Assembly: GCA_019233415.1 (NCBI GenBank)
Contig: JAFAMK010000451.1
Coordinates: 1 to 9,310, forward strand
Direction of reading: 5' to 3'
Origin: Vulcanimicrobiota bacterium
GTDB lineage: Bacteria; Vulcanimicrobiota; Vulcanimicrobiia; Vulcanimicrobiales; Vulcanimicrobiaceae
DNA: 9,310 nucleotides
Part shown: piece after piece, positions 1 to 6,108 of the stretch
Layout of the letters: each line of letters opens with the position of its first letter
Position numbering within the stretch: the first letter of the stretch is position 1
Translations under genes and position numbers: made by a program
The notes under the pieces: model-generated
What the model was told of the DNA's origin: nothing
The model's database searches: none
Seen by the model: only the letters and a program-made list of their open reading frames with translations

Positions 1-1
1 A

Positions 2-1309
2 AATTTCTACGGGATGGTCACCGGTGTCGACGACCGCGATCGTGCGAGCGATACCGCGCTCTGCACCTGGCTTACGCGCGAGCTGGAGATCACGGCGGGG
101 CTTGAGCCCGGTGTTGCTCCGCTGACATTCGGGATGCTTTGGGATGCGAGGCGTGATCCCGGTGCGCCTGGGCTTGCAGAGAAGCCAGCGGCGCCCGACG
201 TCAACCTCGAGATGATCACGACCAACGTAACGTGGGGGCGGCCGTACCGGTTTCCGCTCGACGTGACGTTCTTTTTCGCGCCCGATGAGATGCGGCGCTT
301 CTTTCCCGACCACGTCGTGCAGTGGATGGTCGACCATGCACGCGCACCGCGCGACGCGAAGGAGGCCGAACGCTTCGCAGCCTATGCGGCGGACCCGCAG
401 CCGAAGTACCCGCTTCCGCGTCCCGGTGATTTGCCCGTCATGGTCGCCACGCGGATGAGCCTGGCGTTTCCGGTTCTGCTGTGCGCGGTGCCGATGTGGG
501 TTGCCGACTTCAGCCAGCCGATTCCGGCGAACGACATTCCCGTGCTGGAACACTGCTGGTTCTCCGACGGCGGCATTTCGAGCAACTTTCCGGTCGCGAT
601 GTTCGACGCGCCGCTGCCGCGCTGGCCGACGTTCGCGATCAACCTCGCGCGGTTTCCCCCCAATCACCCTCAGCAGGACGACGAGGCGGAGAACGTCTAC
701 ATGCCGTCGTCGAACGCGGCCGGCCGGCTTCCGACGTTCAACCGCTTTGCAGGCTTGGCGGGATTTCTCGGCGTGATCGGCAACGCGATGCAGAACTGGA
801 ACGACAACACGCAAAGCGTTCTTCCGGGGTATCGCGGTCGCATGGTTACGGTATTCCTATCGAATGACGAAGGCGGTCTGAATCTCGACATGCCGCCGTC
901 GATCCTCAAACGCCTGCGCGCGCGCGGCGCGGCGGCGGGTGCGCTCATCGCAAGCCGGTTCCAAGACCCGAGCACGCTCCCGCCAGGCAAGGGCGCGATG
1001 AACTGGGAGAACCACCGCTGGCTGCGTTATCGCAGCACGATGGGTGCACTCAAGGAGTATCTCGCCGAGTTCGAAGGCGCAATCGCGAACCCGGAGTCGC
1101 CCGACGTTCCGTACGGCGCGCTCATTCGCGCGACGGACGGCACGCCGGTCCACAGCTACCCGATCGCGGCGAGCGCGCGCGGCGTGGTCGCACATGCAAC
1201 GGATCAAACCACCCAACTTGCTGCCGAGTTCGACGGGCTCGCGACGCTCGACGACCGGCTCCCCAAACCACCGCCGAATCTGGTTGTCCGTGCCGACCTC
1301 GGGACGTAG
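2..1309 (+). CDS. Patatin-like phospholipase family protein, C-terminal part (5' end outside window)
   Basis: The frame is open from the window edge, so the ATG at 14 is internal; the stop is TAG at 1307. About 435 residues are visible. They carry the second half of a patatin domain: the conserved segment ATRMSLAFPVLL (codons about 443-478), and SDGGISSNFP with the catalytic Asp at 566-568 (the DG[G/A] motif that completes the Ser-Asp dyad). The Gly-rich oxyanion loop and the GxSxG nucleophile must lie upstream of the window. The segments ITTNVTWGRPYRFP, WM after the FFP stretch, and NWENHRWLRYRS near the C-terminus fit a large bacterial patatin subfamily, sometimes annotated as an RpoH-suppressor-like protein. 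The expected activity is lipid acyl hydrolysis, probably at the membrane. No signal peptide can be judged. The 3' end overlaps the next gene, so it may be an operon partner and a membrane-damaging effector; it could equally be an independent housekeeping lipase. The family call is firm, the role is not. Confidence 0.9.
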   Translation, partial: NFYGMVTGVDDRDRASDTALCTWLTRELEITAGLEPGVAPLTFGMLWDARRDPGAPGLAEKPAAPDVNLEMITTNVTWGRPYRFPLDVTFFFAPDEMRRFFPDHVVQWMVDHARAPRDAKEAERFAAYAADPQPKYPLPRPGDLPVMVATRMSLAFPVLLCAVPMWVADFSQPIPANDIPVLEHCWFSDGGISSNFPVAMFDAPLPRWPTFAINLARFPPNHPQQDDEAENVYMPSSNAAGRLPTFNRFAGLAGFLGVIGNAMQNWNDNTQSVLPGYRGRMVTVFLSNDEGGLNLDMPPSILKRLRARGAAAGALIASRFQDPSTLPPGKGAMNWENHRWLRYRSTMGALKEYLAEFEGAIANPESPDVPYGALIRATDGTPVHSYPIAASARGVVAHATDQTTQLAAEFDGLATLDDRLPKPPPNLVVRADLGT

Positions 1310-3476
1310 TTACCGCCAGCGCATCCCGGGGACCGAAATCCCCGCGGCGTTGCTCGACGCCTTCAAACGGAATCAATGTGTCCTCTTCGCCGGTGAGCGC
1401 GGCCCGGGGATGTTCTGCGACGTCACACGCGCGCAGGTCATCCGAGTTCTAACGCAACAGGTCGTCGAGAACAGTCCGTCACTCGCCGCCGACACGCCGA
1501 GCGAAGACGAATTGGACGATGATCCGGAATACGGCGCCGACTTTGTGCGGCGCTTCTGTTCACCCGAACTGGTGCGGCGCACGCTCGACGATCTGCGCGA
1601 AACGCGAATCGTCCCGGCCGACACCGCGAAGATCCTTCACGGGCGGGAACTTCTCCGCGAGCGCGTCGCGAGTCTACCGTTTCGGGCATGTGTGACCACC
1701 GCGATCGACCGAGTTGTCGCCGACGTCTTTGCGGGCCGGTCACCGGCAGTGATCGACGGCGCGCGCAACGACGAAATCGACACGATCTTTTCGACGACGG
1801 CGTTCGTGCTCGCGCGGTTGAACGGTTCGGCCGCAGCGCCCGACACGGTGCGCCTCTCTACCGAAGAGTTGCGCCGATTCGCGTACGCGAACCCGGTGTT
1901 CGCGAAGGCGATCGCGAGCATGTTTGCCAACGCGACGGTGTTCTTCCTCGGGACGACCGCCGACGAGATCATCGACGTCGTCTCGGCGTTCCCCGACCTT
2001 GCGGACTTGCTCGCTCTGTACGGCCCGCACTTCTTGGTCTCGACCGGTGCCACGAAGCAGGAGCAAGGGACGAGGCGCCATGCGAGGCGCCTGGAGCGCT
2101 ACGGGATCGAGACGGTCGAGACTGGCCGTCGCGACGTGACCGGCGTTGGACTGCCGCACGCGCTTTCCGTCGCGCTGCACTCGACGGCGACGGAGCCGGC
2201 CGATACCGCGGCACCGACGGAGCGGATGCGGAGGCTCACGCTCACCAACATCGGGCCGTTCGAGCAGATCAGCATCCCGTTCTCGCCGGGATGGAACGTG
2301 ATCCTCGGCGACAACGGGGTGGGAAAGTCGACGATCCTGCGCGCGGTCGCGCTCGCACTGTGTGGCGATGCGCAAGCGTCGTCGTTTGCCGGGAAGCGGC
2401 TCCTGCGCAGCGGGGCCGACAGCGGGCAAATCCAGTTGCAGCTCGACGCAGTGACGCACGCGACGACATTGCTGCGCCAGACCGACGGTTCCGTGCATGT
2501 TTCGGCGCGACTGATCAGCCCGGTTCAGCAGGGGACCTGGGCGGTGCTCGGGTTTCCACCCATGCGCGGGATCAGCATGCGTGCCATGAGCCCGTCCTCA
2601 ACGCAGTTCTACGCTCCGGCTGGAGGTCGGCCGCGCGTCGAAGACCTGCTGCCGCTCCTGGTCGGCTCGGTCGACACGCGGATCGACGACCTGCGCGATT
2701 GGCTCGTTCTGCTCGAATTTGCCAAGCACGGTGAGGCGATTCGCGCGACGTTCTTCGAGATCGCGAAGGAACTCTTCACCGACGCAACGGTCGCATTCGC
2801 CTCAGGCGATCCGGCCTCGGGCGTGATGGTCGAGACGGCCGACGGGGTCGTCCCCATCGAGCAGTTGAGCCAAGGGATGATCTCGCTCCTGGCGTGGGTC
2901 GGCATTCTCGTGCAGCGCATGCACGAAATCTATCCCGACGACAATGCGCCGCTCGAACGCAGCGCGCTGGTGCTCGTGGACGAGATCGACGCGCACCTCC
3001 ATCCGGCCTGGCAGCGCGCACTCGTCCCGGTGATTTCAAAGCGCTTCCCGAATCTCCAGCTCGTCGCGACGACACATTCGCCGCTCGTCGTGACCGCGCT
3101 CAAGCGTGAGGATATTCTCATCGCCCGCCGTGCCGGCGCACGCGTCGAGGTCGTGGCGCCGCAGGGCGACATCGAGGGCCGCCAAGCCGAGGATGCCTAC
3201 CGCAGCGAATTGTTCGGGATGACGACGACGCGCCCGGTGCGGACCGTCGAGCAGCTCGACCGCTATGCGGTATTGCTGAACATGTCGTCACGCACGCACG
3301 AAGAAGAGACGGAGTTCGCCGTGTTGCACGACGGGCTCTTCCCCACGCTGCGCACCGAAGTGCCAACGTGGCAGATCGACGTCGACGACGCCGACTTGTC
3401 CGAGATCGAAGCGATTCTCGACGCACCCGACGCCCGCGAGCGCTTGCGGACGTTTTTCGGAGATCAGGTGACGTGA
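1290..3476 (+). CDS. SIR2-like domain fused to ABC/OLD-type AAA ATPase (PtuA-like), candidate defence protein
   Basis: About 728 aa from the proposed GTG at 1290, which overlaps the patatin gene by 20 bp. No good Shine-Dalgarno is visible, so the start is approximate (TTG 1284 is possible; codons further upstream are Arg-rich shadow). Residues about 17-280 look like a SIR2_2 domain: IPAALLDAFKRNQCVLFAG (17-35), SLPFRACVTTAIDRV (128-142), LARLNGS around 178, FFLGTTADEIID, then a C-terminal segment ending in RYGIETVE. The usual GAG, TTNYD and HG motifs read GER, TTAID and NG, so NADase activity is doubtful. A linker leads to an AAA domain from Met313: RLTLTNIGPF, Walker A GDNGVGKST (340-348), signature LSQG (526-529), Walker B LVLVDEIDAHLHP with Asp564-Glu565, and switch His596 in THSP. 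No TOPRIM domain follows; the tail AEDAYRSELFG is seen in ATPases paired with HNH proteins. The 4-bp overlap with the HNH gene supports a Septu-like pair. Domain calls are strong, anti-phage function is inference. Confidence 0.85.
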   Translation: MPTSGRSYRQRIPGTEIPAALLDAFKRNQCVLFAGERGPGMFCDVTRAQVIRVLTQQVVENSPSLAADTPSEDELDDDPEYGADFVRRFCSPELVRRTLDDLRETRIVPADTAKILHGRELLRERVASLPFRACVTTAIDRVVADVFAGRSPAVIDGARNDEIDTIFSTTAFVLARLNGSAAAPDTVRLSTEELRRFAYANPVFAKAIASMFANATVFFLGTTADEIIDVVSAFPDLADLLALYGPHFLVSTGATKQEQGTRRHARRLERYGIETVETGRRDVTGVGLPHALSVALHSTATEPADTAAPTERMRRLTLTNIGPFEQISIPFSPGWNVILGDNGVGKSTILRAVALALCGDAQASSFAGKRLLRSGADSGQIQLQLDAVTHATTLLRQTDGSVHVSARLISPVQQGTWAVLGFPPMRGISMRAMSPSSTQFYAPAGGRPRVEDLLPLLVGSVDTRIDDLRDWLVLLEFAKHGEAIRATFFEIAKELFTDATVAFASGDPASGVMVETADGVVPIEQLSQGMISLLAWVGILVQRMHEIYPDDNAPLERSALVLVDEIDAHLHPAWQRALVPVISKRFPNLQLVATTHSPLVVTALKREDILIARRAGARVEVVAPQGDIEGRQAEDAYRSELFGMTTTRPVRTVEQLDRYAVLLNMSSRTHEEETEFAVLHDGLFPTLRTEVPTWQIDVDDADLSEIEAILDAPDARERLRTFFGDQVT

Positions 3477-4246
3477 CGCCGGTCCGTGTTGCGGCGCCGC
3501 CCGACCCGAAGGCGGAGCGCGTCCGAATACTGGTGCGCCGCATGGTCGAACTTGCGGAAGGCGATGAGGAGCGCGTCTTCAACGCTGACATCTACAAGCG
3601 CTTTCGCACCTATCTCACGAACATCTTCGGCGGCAAGTGCGCGTATTGCGAAGCGAACCTCGGTGTCGTCATGCAAAGTCCGGTGATCGAGCACTACCGG
3701 CCGAAGGGACGGATTACCGACGAGAACGACGTTATCGTGTGTGATGCCGGCGGAAATGAACTACCCGGCTACTATTGGCTCGCGTACGAGTGGGGAAATC
3801 TGCTCCCCTCGTGCTGGGTCTGCAACTCGACGCACAAGAAGAATCGCTTCCCGGTCGCCGGCGCGCACGCAACCGACCCGACCGGCGTTGCGGCGGAGAT
3901 GCCGCTGCTCTACAATCCACTCGGCGCAGCGACGGAGCCGGAGCAGCACTTTCGCATCGACCTCGAAACCGGAATGCTCCACGGCCTCGACGATATCGGG
4001 CGGATGACGATCCATGTTCTGGGCCTCAATCGCGCCGGGTTGGTCGACGACCGCCGGCGCGCGCTCAAGGACACGGCAAACCTGATCTCGGCGTGGCTCC
4101 CAGCCCTGGCGCTCGGCCGCTCGGACTTGGCCGACCACGCCGCGCAGATCGACGAGATTCGTCGCGGGACTGCGACCTACGCGTTCGCACGCCGCGCGCT
4201 CTACGAAAGCGCGATGGGGCCGATTCGCCGGGTGGCCGCCGCCTAA
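3473..4246 (+). CDS. HNH endonuclease, PtuB/TIGR02646-like
   Basis: 257 aa from GTG 3473, which overlaps the ATPase stop as GTGA, with GGAG at 3459-3462 ahead of it; the frame upstream of this GTG lies inside the ATPase gene and is Arg-rich shadow. The N-terminal 50 residues are charged and helical. The nuclease core follows: GKCAYCEANLG with Cys56 and Cys59, IEHYRPKGR with the putative catalytic Glu73-His74, GYYWLAYEWGNLLPSC (99-114), then CWVCN with Cys114, Cys117 and Asn118, and HKKNRFP. The two CxxC pairs probably hold a structural zinc. The downstream LLYNPLG, HFRID and HVLGLNRAGLVDDRRR segments match the layout of the family typified by PtuB of Septu and the retron Ec78 effector. In those systems the ATPase restrains or loads the nuclease, which cuts DNA or tRNA on infection. 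All expected metal and catalytic residues appear intact. Translation is probably coupled to the ATPase. Family call is confident, target unknown. Confidence 0.9.
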   Translation: MTPVRVAAPPDPKAERVRILVRRMVELAEGDEERVFNADIYKRFRTYLTNIFGGKCAYCEANLGVVMQSPVIEHYRPKGRITDENDVIVCDAGGNELPGYYWLAYEWGNLLPSCWVCNSTHKKNRFPVAGAHATDPTGVAAEMPLLYNPLGAATEPEQHFRIDLETGMLHGLDDIGRMTIHVLGLNRAGLVDDRRRALKDTANLISAWLPALALGRSDLADHAAQIDEIRRGTATYAFARRALYESAMGPIRRVAAA

Positions 4247-4321
4247 GGGCCGACCGCGCACATCACCACGGCGGCCACGCCGGACGCGGCCGACCGTCTC
4301 GCGGAGGCCATCGTCCGGCGA
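4247..4321 (+). pseudogene. Possible remnant of a CutA-like gene (N-terminal fragment)
   Basis: Directly after the HNH stop, the same frame stays open for 37 codons (to TGA at 4358). The first 25 codons have strongly GC-rich third positions, as real genes here do. They read HITTAATPDAADRLAEAIV followed by RR. From memory this resembles the start of CutA (divalent-cation tolerance) proteins, where a Thr-rich strand is followed by a helix with ERLARALVE-type sequence and then RLAACV. After about 4320 the resemblance stops and the frame runs into the VOC gene's 3' end. No start codon is visible in the fragment. It could be the scar of a deletion or insertion beside the defence cassette, or chance. 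The 85-bp gap shows no convincing hairpin terminator although the two flanking genes converge here. Low confidence. Confidence 0.3.
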
Positions 4322-4331
4322 ATGCGCGATG

Positions 4332-4721
4332 CTAGTCGCGGACTTTGCGCTGATGGATGATGAAGCCGTTGCCGTCCGGGTCTTGGCCGAACGACATGTG
4401 GCAGACCGGCGACTCCATCGGGTCGCTGAGCGCGCCGCCGCGCTCACGGATCGCCTTCACCGCTTCGTCGATGTTGCCGACCGCGAACATCATCGTCCCG
4501 CCGGAGGCGTTGCCGCTGTCGGGCTTCCAGATGCCGAACGTCGTGCCGTCGGGAAGCGTGAACTCGGCGCCGCGGCCTTCGTCGTCCAGTTCGGTCGGGT
4601 TCATGCCCAGCACGTCACGGTAGAACGCGATCGAGCGCTGCGGGTCGCCCGTGAGGCAGGCGGCAAGGTCGATTCCGATGATGGTCGCGCCGTTCACGGC
4701 GGTCTGCGGCGTGGTGCTCAT
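4332..4721 (-). CDS. VOC family protein (glyoxalase/bleomycin-resistance fold)
   Basis: 129 aa. The ATG at 4721 is chosen over the in-frame ATG at 4763 because a GAGGAG Shine-Dalgarno (plus-strand 4730-4735) lies 8 nt before it. The protein has the two beta-alpha-beta-beta-beta modules of the vicinal-oxygen-chelate fold: IIGIDLAACLTGDPQRSIAF and FYRDVLGM (33-40) in the first half, the DGTTFGIW strand (59-65), then GGTMMFAVGNIDEAVKAI and the closing CHMSFGQDPDGNGFIIHQ (107-124). Such proteins use a divalent metal for lyase, isomerase or dioxygenase chemistry, or sequester toxic ligands; the substrate cannot be read from sequence. It is transcribed alone towards the HNH gene, behind a palindromic operator-like site. 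Fold confident, function unknown. Confidence 0.92.
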   Translation of the reverse strand: MSTTPQTAVNGATIIGIDLAACLTGDPQRSIAFYRDVLGMNPTELDDEGRGAEFTLPDGTTFGIWKPDSGNASGGTMMFAVGNIDEAVKAIRERGGALSDPMESPVCHMSFGQDPDGNGFIIHQRKVRD

Positions 4722-4729
4722 GATGCTGT

Positions 4730-4735
4730 CTCCTC
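4730..4735 (-). promoter_or_regulatory. Ribosome binding site fixing the VOC gene start
   Basis: On the minus strand this reads GAGGAG, 8 nt before the ATG at 4721. It rules out the longer start at 4763. Confidence 0.8.
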
Positions 4736-4771
4736 GGTGAAGCGTCTTTGTTGGACCGAGCATACCGCAGC

Positions 4772-4796
4772 AAATATGACAGGCACTGTCATGTTT
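4772..4796. promoter_or_regulatory. Operator-like inverted repeat upstream of the VOC gene
   Basis: A perfect 7-bp inverted repeat, ATGACAG-gca-CTGTCAT (4776-4792), is extended by AAA at 4772-4774 and TTT at 4794-4796 with one mismatched pair. It lies about 50 bp before the VOC start and about 37 bp past the SGNH hydrolase stop, where a promoter for the VOC gene is expected (a TATGCT -10-like hexamer lies downstream of it on the minus strand). The size and symmetry fit a dimeric repressor such as a TetR- or MarR-family protein. It shares GACAGG with the palindrome at 6028-6049, so the nearby TetR protein is one candidate ligand. A weak hairpin terminator for the SGNH gene is the alternative, but there is no following T run. 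Confidence 0.6.
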
Positions 4797-4832
4797 CGAA
4801 AACGGCCCCGCACAGCCGGGTGAATAGCTGGG

Positions 4833-5447
4833 CTACGCGCGGGTGAGGATGGCACCGAGCGCCGCGACGACGGCGTGCGCGAGGCGCTCCGCGCAGGCGT
4901 CGAGCGGGTGGATTCCGCCGGGAGCGTACTCGTCGTGCACGTACCACTGCGCGTCGTGCTCGACGTCGACGAGCGCTGCGTCGGCGCGCGCGGCGAGCGC
5001 GCGGATGTGCGCGTTCCAGGCGCGTGACGCGGCCGTAAGCCCGTCCGCGGTCGTGTTCGGGTAGTCCGCTCGCGCACGGCCGAGGTCGCGGACCGTCACG
5101 ACGACCAGCGGTATCGTCGGCAAGCGCTCGCGCAGCGCGGCGAACAGCGCGTCCGCGGTCGGCATCACGGCACGCACCTTCGCGACGGCTTCGTCGGCGT
5201 TCGCGTTGCCCGCAGCGACACCCACGTCGTTCGTTCCCGCACAGAGCAGCACGGCAGCCGCGGTTTCCGGAACGCTCGCGACTTCGTACGTCATGCGGTC
5301 GGTGAACGCGGCGGGGATTCCCAGATTGATGGCCTCGGTGCCGAGGAGTCGCGCGGCGTAGCCGACATACGAGGTCGCCGGCGGATCGGACGAATCGCTT
5401 CCCCACGTGATCGAATCGCCGATCCCGACGACCGGACCGCTCAGCAT
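4833..5447 (-). CDS. SGNH/GDSL-type hydrolase (esterase/lipase-like)
   Basis: 204 aa, ATG at 5447 overlapping the TetR stop by 7 bp (ATGCTGA), so translation is probably coupled and the two form one operon. Block I is VVGIGDSITWG with nucleophile Ser12; the block II Gly is in NLGIPA (Gly43); block III is LLCAGTND (Gly71, Asn73); the block V His is His180 in GGIHPLD. In most members an Asp sits three residues before that His (DxxHP), but here that position is Gly177, so the third triad member is missing or supplied by Asp172/Glu173. Length is normal for a free SGNH domain, and no signal peptide is present, which suggests a cytoplasmic enzyme. The substrate is probably a carboxylic or acyl ester. 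The upstream open frame continuing past 5447 is shadow of the TetR gene and is not part of the protein. Confidence 0.92.
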   Translation of the reverse strand: MLSGPVVGIGDSITWGSDSSDPPATSYVGYAARLLGTEAINLGIPAAFTDRMTYEVASVPETAAAVLLCAGTNDVGVAAGNANADEAVAKVRAVMPTADALFAALRERLPTIPLVVVTVRDLGRARADYPNTTADGLTAASRAWNAHIRALAARADAALVDVEHDAQWYVHDEYAPGGIHPLDACAERLAHAVVAALGAILTRA

Positions 5448-6022
5448 GCGACCGGGACGGCCGCGTGCAGAAGCGCTTCGGCTGCGGCGAGCGCGGCTTC
5501 GGCCGGCGTCGTCACGCCGCGCTTCGTCGAATTCGCGAGCGCGCCGTCGAAGAGCACGTCGAGCTGCTCCGCGAGCAGGTCGGGATGCGCGGCGCCCGTC
5601 TCGACGGCGCGGTCGTACCACCATTGCCGCCGTTTGCCGACCAGGTCGTTCACGATGATGCGCGCCGGGTGGCGCGGGTCGGTCAATTCGGCCGCGACGA
5701 TGATCCACGGACAGCCGCGGTACGCGCTCTCTTCGAGGAACGCGATCATCGCGCGAAACGCGCCGATGATCTGCGCATACGGCGTCCCTTCGCGCGGAAA
5801 GCGAATCTTCGGCGAACGGCGCAGCGCGGCGGCGACGAGCGCGTCCTTCGAGCGAAAATGCCGGTACAGCGTGCGCTTCGTGACTTCCGCTTCGGCCGCG
5901 ACGCGGTCGACGCCGACGAGGTGAATCCCCTCGCGGTAGAAGAGGTCGGCTGCGACGATCGCGATGTGGTCGGCGAGCGGTCGCCCCGACCGCGGGTGGA
6001 CGTTCACGTCCACGGCTTGCAC
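5441..6022 (-). CDS. TetR/AcrR family transcriptional regulator
   Basis: 193 aa with a GTG start at 6022; no clear Shine-Dalgarno is visible, so GTG at 6013 or 6007 are alternatives. The N-terminal DNA-binding domain covers about residues 16-62: HIAIVAADLFYREGI forms helix 1, and VDRVAAEAEVTKRTLYRHF (38-56) the helix-turn-helix, followed by RSKDALVAAAL. The C-terminal ligand domain contains YRGCPWIIVAAELTD and HPA, a pattern common in one TetR subgroup. It is divergent from the nitronate monooxygenase gene, with a 22-bp palindrome in between, and is followed by a coupled SGNH hydrolase gene. The likely role is ligand-relieved repression of both directions. The ligand is unknown; a nitro- or ester-type compound would fit the neighbours. 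Family call is very confident. Confidence 0.96.
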   Translation of the reverse strand: MQAVDVNVHPRSGRPLADHIAIVAADLFYREGIHLVGVDRVAAEAEVTKRTLYRHFRSKDALVAAALRRSPKIRFPREGTPYAQIIGAFRAMIAFLEESAYRGCPWIIVAAELTDPRHPARIIVNDLVGKRRQWWYDRAVETGAAHPDLLAEQLDVLFDGALANSTKRGVTTPAEAALAAAEALLHAAVPVAC

Positions 6023-6027
6023 GCGAG

Positions 6028-6049
6028 AGGTATACCGACCTGTCTACCT
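6028..6049. promoter_or_regulatory. Probable TetR operator between tetR-like and nitronate monooxygenase genes
   Basis: The 22-bp sequence is an imperfect palindrome with 8 of 11 base pairs symmetric: outer arms AGGTA/TACCT, then a second symmetric pair set and a central C-G pair. It includes the perfect 8-mer GGTATACC (6029-6036). It lies 6 bp upstream of the TetR start codon and about 60 bp upstream of the monooxygenase ATG, the usual place for an autoregulatory divergent operator. The length matches typical TetR-family sites. The assignment to the adjacent regulator is inference from position. Confidence 0.55.
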
Positions 6050-6072
6050 GCGCGGCGCTTCGACGTCGGTTG

Positions 6073-6102
6073 CTGACGCGACCGGGTTCCCGGGCGTACA
6101 CT
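6073..6102 (+). promoter_or_regulatory. Possible sigma70-type promoter giving a leaderless monooxygenase mRNA
   Basis: CTGACG (6073-6078) resembles the -35 consensus in four positions, and TACACT (6097-6102) the -10, with an 18-nt spacer. The expected transcription start, about 7 nt after the -10, falls on the ATG at 6109. No Shine-Dalgarno precedes that ATG, which fits leaderless translation. The element lies just downstream of the putative TetR operator. Moderate to low confidence, as two weak hexamers can occur by chance. Confidence 0.4.
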
Positions 6103-6108
6103 GCGCGC

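Noticed and set aside
1044..1289. Extension of the ATPase gene upstream to an ATG at 1044 or 1194
   Set aside because: The extra residues are Arg/Ser-rich and antiphase to the well-supported patatin frame; the SIR2-like homology begins only near 1338.
14..1309. ATG at 14 as the true start of the patatin gene
   Set aside because: The frame is open to the window edge and the domain's nucleophile half is missing, so the gene begins outside the window.
4313..4343. Hairpin GTCCG...CGGAC as a terminator for the HNH gene
   Set aside because: Only 5 bp of stem with a long loop and no T run; not better than chance in GC-rich DNA.
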